Assembly (NCBI RefSeq): GCF_000238315.3
Contig: NZ_CP011924.1
Span: 1 to 64,000, forward strand
DNA: 64,000 nt
DNA from: Pseudoalteromonas piscicida
GTDB taxonomy: Bacteria > Pseudomonadota > Gammaproteobacteria > Enterobacterales > Alteromonadaceae
Reading direction: 5' to 3'
In this document: in pieces, positions 60,182 through 64,000 of the stretch
Position numbering within the stretch: the first letter of the stretch is position 1
Layout of the letters: the number at the start of each line of letters is the position of its first letter
Notes under the pieces: generated by a model
What the model was told of the DNA's origin: nothing
The model's input: the letters and a program-made list of their open reading frames with translations, nothing else
The model's database searches: none
Made by a program: the position numbers and the translations under genes

Positions 60182-60418
60182 AGTTGCCTTCAAGCAAGAA
60201 ATACTCAATCGGCAAAACAGTATGCCTGAGTAGATAATGTGTATTAATTTAAGCGTAAAGCTTACGCCTGAATAAATACAGGAATGTAATGGGATATTTT
60301 ACGTTATATTTTGTGAACTGGCGAGGGACTTTGTGAATGCCGAAGAGAATAAAAGCTGAGTTGGTTGCGTTAGTTCGCTACCAACTCATATTGCTAATGT
60401 ACCATTGATAATGGCGGA

Positions 60419-61192
60419 TTAATTCGCTTTTGGTTGCGTTTGAGTTGTGGGGGCTGCTGCCAATTTACGCTCCAAACGCTCTAATTTTTCTGCCAGTGCG
60501 GTTTGTGTCATCTCTATTTGGGTAAGGCTTGCGCCGATCTCTATCTGTTTAGAGTCTCTGCTTTGCGCTTGAGACTTTAACTGATCAACATCGCCATTAA
60601 TGGCTGCAATTTGATTTTTTAGCACACTAGCGGCTTGCTGTTGTTCTTCTAATAGCGATAGTTTTAAAGCAAGCTCTGTTTGACTCTGCGATAGTGTTTC
60701 TACTTTGGTAGTCGTACTGGTCTGGTTTTTAGCGTTATTACTTGCTTGCTCTTCGAGCTTTTTGATGTCTGATTGGTTTCTTCGCCACGCTGACGCCCAT
60801 AGTTTATCCATCTGTGACCAAAGCTCGTCTGTGCGCTCGGTTAGTGTGTTCAATTTTGCTTGCATTGCACCCGCGGACAAGTCCATCTCTTCATCTGTGG
60901 CGGTGAGGGTATGTTCAAGCTCGGCAATGCGATTTGTTGACTCGAGTAATTGTGCCTGGGTTGTTAAGTTTTGTTGGTAGAGCGCAAACGCCGCAGCGGC
61001 CAATGCAATAATCGAGATTGCACCCAACCAATTCATCATCCCCATACCTTTGGTGGGCTGGCTTGTTTGTTTGGTACTTTCTTTTGGTGCTGAGGTTTTA
61101 TGGCTCGCTTGAGTGGTGGAGTTTTTATAGGCTTCAACCTGATCTAAATCTGGCGTAATACTGGGAAGCTCAGGTTCAATTCTCTTATCCAA
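60419..61192 (-). CDS. single-pass membrane coiled-coil protein, copy 2
   Basis: Identical 257-aa product to 58873-59646, in the second copy of the duplication. Confidence 0.75.
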   Translation of the reverse strand: MDKRIEPELPSITPDLDQVEAYKNSTTQASHKTSAPKESTKQTSQPTKGMGMMNWLGAISIIALAAAAFALYQQNLTTQAQLLESTNRIAELEHTLTATDEEMDLSAGAMQAKLNTLTERTDELWSQMDKLWASAWRRNQSDIKKLEEQASNNAKNQTSTTTKVETLSQSQTELALKLSLLEEQQQAASVLKNQIAAINGDVDQLKSQAQSRDSKQIEIGASLTQIEMTQTALAEKLERLERKLAAAPTTQTQPKAN

Positions 61193-61349
61193 CGTACTTT
61201 CCTCTTTTTTGAGATTTATAAGGAGCCTTAGCAGCTTACTTGAAAATAACGCAATATGGAATCGGCTGGGTTAAGTGAGTCGATGGAGAAGGGGAGAGCT
61301 TTGCCTATTTAACCTGAGCTGCGGATAATTAATGCCTTTCTAGCAGCCT

Positions 61350-61589
61350 GTTTTAGCGCTAACTGCGTTGAATTCACTTCCAATAGCCAGCTATTGGTGC
61401 GTAAATTCGCCTTGCCTACAGGATGTAGGTACCTTAGCGAGAGCAGGACGCGGAAGCGGTGTTTTCCCTAAAACTCTCTGGCTAGACAAGGAGAAAACTA
61501 AGTTGTGCTTTAGCAACAATGAGTTGGAACATTCCTTATCCAAACCTCAGGTTATTTAGAAAAGCCAAAGGTGCTTTCTGATCTTGTAG
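61350..61589. other. intergenic region with a perfect palindrome
   Basis: CCAATAGC-CA-GCTATTGG at 61380-61397, nested in a longer imperfect dyad GAATT...AATTC (61370-61406). No REP head. The short ORF across it is not convincing. It lies at the junction between the duplication and the fimbrial locus. Confidence 0.5.
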
Positions 61590-62093
61590 CTAGTTTGAAC
61601 TTACCGTTACTGTGATGACATCTGAGTAAGTACCTGCGGCATTTAGGCCGTTGGAAAGCGGGGTGATATTCAACGGCGTCGCTTTGGTTTCACCACTACT
61701 ACCGGTACCTGCAGCTGTTGCATTGGTATGCTGATATACACCATTTTGCAGATCTATCCCTTCGCTATCACCAATATTTAGGGTGTAAGCCAGTTTACTG
61801 CCTTGACCGTTATCGGAAACTAAAAATCCGCCATTGGCAGAGCTATAAGAAGTGGTTGCGTTTTCGCCAGTATTGCACCAAACCTCTAATACGCCAATCT
61901 GCTGGGTAGTTTGGGATGCGTCTAGGTTTAGTCCCGTGGTGTTGTTTTCAGTGCTAATTGTTTTGCAAGTGGGGTCTATAGTGCCTTCAAAAGAGAATTT
62001 ACTTTCAGAAGCCGTTGTATCAATAACTGCAGCATGCACAAACATAGGTGCGCTTACTAAAACTGCAAAGAGTGATTTTTGTATAGTGTTCAT
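61590..62093 (-). CDS. exported pilin-like protein 2 (chaperone-usher locus)
   Basis: 167 aa from ATG 62093 (MNTIQKSLFAVLVSAPMFVHA), with GGGGGAAG upstream; the frame extends 14 codons further but without a signal. Sec signal peptide cut near VHA-AVID. Two Cys (PTCKT, VWCNTG) likely form a disulfide. C-terminus AGTYSDVITVTVSSN is the alternating beta-strand end of spore-coat-U/archaic pilin domains. Clearly paralogous to the next gene (about two thirds identical by eye). Confidence 0.7.
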   Translation of the reverse strand: MNTIQKSLFAVLVSAPMFVHAAVIDTTASESKFSFEGTIDPTCKTISTENNTTGLNLDASQTTQQIGVLEVWCNTGENATTSYSSANGGFLVSDNGQGSKLAYTLNIGDSEGIDLQNGVYQHTNATAAGTGSSGETKATPLNITPLSNGLNAAGTYSDVITVTVSSN

Positions 62094-62314
62094 GGCTTCT
62101 TCCCCCTCAAATAAAGTACAGCAGTTATGTCTCAATTTGCAAGTGAAATGCCACGGGCTGCGGGATATTTTATCTGTAGATTTGGGGAGAGTAGAACATT
62201 ACCTTAGCGCTATAAAGTAATCGCCGGGATGTATAATTACTTGCCCGGTCATTTACTTTATTTGGGGGAGGGCAACGAGTGCTTTTGTCAAACGCTCGCT
62301 GCCTCATTATTTTG

Positions 62315-62815
62315 TTAGTTAGGACTAACCGTTACTGTGATGGTATCAGAGTATGTACCCGCATCGTTTAAGCCATTTGACTGTGGTGTGATCTTTAACG
62401 TAGTTGCTTGCGTGTCACCTGCGCTGCCTGTGCCTGCAAGCGTAGTTAGGTGCTTATAAGTACCGCTTTGTAAGTCAACACCTGAAGTGCTGCCGATATC
62501 TAGCGTGTAAGCAATTTTGCTGTTTTTGCCGTTACCAGCAACTAAGAAGCCGCCGTTAGCTGAGCTATATTCAGTTATTGCATTTTCACCTGTGTTACAC
62601 CACACGTCTAGCGTACCAATTTCTTGAGTTTCTTGAGTAGAATCTAGATTTAAGTTAGTTACGCTGTTTGAGCCACTATCAGTTTTACACATGGCTTCAA
62701 TAGTACCTTCAAAGGTGAAACTTGCTTCATTTCCTGTTGTTTCTACTACAGCAGCTGCCGCAGTCATTGACGTGATTGCTGAGGCAACAAATAGTGATTT
62801 AAGTAATGTGTTCAT
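62315..62815 (-). CDS. exported pilin-like protein 1 (chaperone-usher locus)
   Basis: 166 aa with signal peptide MNTLLKSLFVASAITSMTAAAA. Shares with its neighbour FEGTI...CK, NLNLDSTQ/DASQ, VWCNTGENA, EYSSANGGFLV and the end AGTYSDTITVTVSPN. Likely major or minor subunit; 221 bp separates the two pilin-like genes, and 148 bp separates it from the 287-aa gene. Confidence 0.7.
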   Translation of the reverse strand: MNTLLKSLFVASAITSMTAAAAVVETTGNEASFTFEGTIEAMCKTDSGSNSVTNLNLDSTQETQEIGTLDVWCNTGENAITEYSSANGGFLVAGNGKNSKIAYTLDIGSTSGVDLQSGTYKHLTTLAGTGSAGDTQATTLKITPQSNGLNDAGTYSDTITVTVSPN

Positions 62816-62963
62816 GGCGCATCCCCTTGAATAAAGTACTGCTTTATAATCTGTGTTAGGTTGAATACCTAGTTATTTCAAATTAAAAGCAATTGGTGTG
62901 CCAATGTTTTTAAGTTTTATTTTTTTTTATTGTTTTGTTTTTTTGTTCTTATAATTCAAGTTA

Positions 62964-63827
62964 TTATCTTGGGTATACGGTGAGTGATAAATTGTCGCGA
63001 TAGTAGCCTGCAGGCATAAGCTCGGTATTGCCTAGTTGAAATTCAAAGCCAAACCACGAATCTCTGACGCCGGGATAGAAATTATAGCTTCGCGTTAAAC
63101 GTTCCGATGACGATATTTTGACGTTATCGAAACTAATTGCGTAATCAATAAGGGCTCGTTTGTTGGTTTCATGACGCAAGCCGTTATATTCAGAGTCTAG
63201 GACGATATCGTATGAGCTATTACTCAATATTTTTATACCCCAGTAAAAGCGCATATTCGTTTTTAGTTCGCCTAAGTCTATGAGGTAGTGACCATCATCG
63301 CCCGACACTTTACCTTTGCTTGAGTTATCGAGCGAGATGGCGATTTGTGGCTCAGCATAATAGGTCATCTCCAGATATTGCTCTGCGATGACCTTGTTGC
63401 GCCTTACAATAGACACTTTTATCGCACCATAGTAATAACCCGCAGGAAACAAACTGTAGTGCCTTAAGCGCATCCACATTTGTGTAGAGCGGCTAGTTAA
63501 GGCTGCTTTGGCGATACCGTTTTTAACGTTAATACGTTTGTATTGAGAGTCCAGTAGTCTACCGTATTTATCTTCAGTCGGGCCCGAGAAGACAAACGAA
63601 TAATAATACGTATCTTCAACCCAGATTTCATCGGCACAATCTAAAAGCGAATCAGAGACTTGTATTTTTAGCGGTAAATATACAGTTACTCGATTGCCAT
63701 ACTCTTCTTTTATTTCGGCTGAGTTAGAGGTCGCCAAAAAATTGCCATCACATTTGTTGCGCTTGGCTAATGCAAAAGGCGAGATCAAATAGCTGAGTGC
63801 AAGCAGCAAAAATAGTGCGAACTTCAT
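62964..63827 (-). CDS. exported protein of chaperone-usher locus, probable tip or minor subunit
   Basis: 287 aa. Signal peptide MKFALFLLLALSYLISPFALA. Two beta-rich halves; ends MPAGYYRDNLSLTVYPR, like the ends of the two pilin-like proteins. First half has Cys25-type and Cys63-type residues (NKCDG, LLDCADE). Position directly after the usher suggests a CsuE-like tip subunit; this is inference. Starts within the usher stop (ATGA overlap). Confidence 0.6.
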   Translation of the reverse strand: MKFALFLLLALSYLISPFALAKRNKCDGNFLATSNSAEIKEEYGNRVTVYLPLKIQVSDSLLDCADEIWVEDTYYYSFVFSGPTEDKYGRLLDSQYKRINVKNGIAKAALTSRSTQMWMRLRHYSLFPAGYYYGAIKVSIVRRNKVIAEQYLEMTYYAEPQIAISLDNSSKGKVSGDDGHYLIDLGELKTNMRFYWGIKILSNSSYDIVLDSEYNGLRHETNKRALIDYAISFDNVKISSSERLTRSYNFYPGVRDSWFGFEFQLGNTELMPAGYYRDNLSLTVYPR

Positions 63828-64000
63828 TTGTTTGGATCTCCCTGTAATTGTGCTTGCTCAAGCGTGATGGTGCCAATTTTGATAAATCGTTTTTCGCCAT
63901 CATTCACGGTAAATCGTCCGACGATGTCGTTAATTTCGATTAGGTAGCTACCTGTACTGACTCCTTCTACAACAAATCGACCCACTCGGTTGGTAAAAAA
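63824..64000 (-). CDS. fimbrial usher protein, C-terminal end (partial)
   Basis: The last 58 residues of a gene that runs off the right edge: TNRVGRFVVEGVSTGSYLIEINDIVGRF... with DGEKRFIKIGTITLEQAQ. The GRF...G...G.Y pattern matches the C-terminal domain of archaic (Csu-type) outer-membrane ushers. Stop TGA overlaps the next ATG by 4 nt. Confidence 0.65.
   Translation of the reverse strand, partial: FFTNRVGRFVVEGVSTGSYLIEINDIVGRFTVNDGEKRFIKIGTITLEQAQLQGDPNK

Larger units (their letters stand above)
58258..61349. repeat. perfect 1,546-bp tandem duplication
   Basis: 58258-59803 is repeated as 59804-61349; I found no differing base by eye. Each copy holds a REP, a DUF6172-like gene, and a membrane coiled-coil gene. 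The unit begins AATCTGCG and ends CTAGCAGCCT. Confidence 0.9.

Noticed and set aside
61368..61559. 63-aa ORF in the intergenic region
   Set aside because: It crosses the CCAATAGC palindrome, has no ribosome site and no recognisable similarity.

Overview
The window reads as chromosomal DNA of a marine gammaproteobacterium. The lolB/ispE/prs and hemA-prfA-prmC-sirB2-sirB1-kdsA order, gcvA-ygdD-rlmM, ygfB-pepP-ubiH-ubiI, gcvTHP, a pilABCD cluster with coaE inside it, and large arrays of tRNA-Met/Gln/Leu genes all point to Alteromonadales, most likely Pseudoalteromonas. The genus is inferred from gene content and memory of these families; no search was run.

1-10,100: a giant tRNA array on the minus strand. 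I count 43 complete tRNA genes (9 Met-CAT, 17 Gln-TTG, 17 Leu-TAG), and the array continues past the left edge. Between the real genes lie large numbers of broken tRNA copies: three tandem arrays (11, 10 and 9 units) of a 76-bp half-tRNA-Leu, eight tandem copies plus one solo copy of a 111-bp degenerate tRNA-Gln, and interrupted tRNA-Gln fragments. A sharp sigma70 promoter with a GC-rich discriminator and A/T-rich upstream DNA sits at the right end and would drive the array leftward.

10,300-26,900: housekeeping genes. ychF, pth, rplY, prs, ispE and lolB run leftward. hemA, prfA, prmC, an HD-GYP response regulator, sirB2, sirB1, a DUF819 membrane protein and kdsA run rightward, then gcvA, an alpha/beta hydrolase, ygdD and rlmM. 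27,000-33,700: type IV pilus genes pilA, pilC, pilD, (coaE), pilB, then nadC, all leftward. 33,800-35,750: a 2-kb satellite of REP-type palindromes. 35,800-46,700: ampD-ampE, a large double-PilZ protein, radA, a DUF945-like protein, ygfB, pepP, ubiH and ubiI.

46,700-53,100: glycine cleavage locus. gcvT, gcvH and gcvP are preceded by a short GcvT-like paralogue and a divergent LysR regulator; gcvA, the likely activator of the system, lies 24 kb away in the same window. 53,100-61,600: accessory, repeat-rich DNA. It holds an IS110/IS1111-type element inserted exactly inside a REP palindrome with a shared CT core, a thioesterase gene whose 3' end is repeated together with REPs, a membrane desaturase, an RNA methyltransferase, and a perfect 1,546-bp tandem duplication carrying two genes. 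61,590-64,000: the end of a chaperone-usher-type fimbrial locus (usher C-terminus, a 287-aa exported protein, two paralogous pilin-like proteins).

REP palindromes of several stem types recur between genes throughout. Most share a GTAG or GTGG head and a TTTA-like loop while the stems differ and stay complementary.
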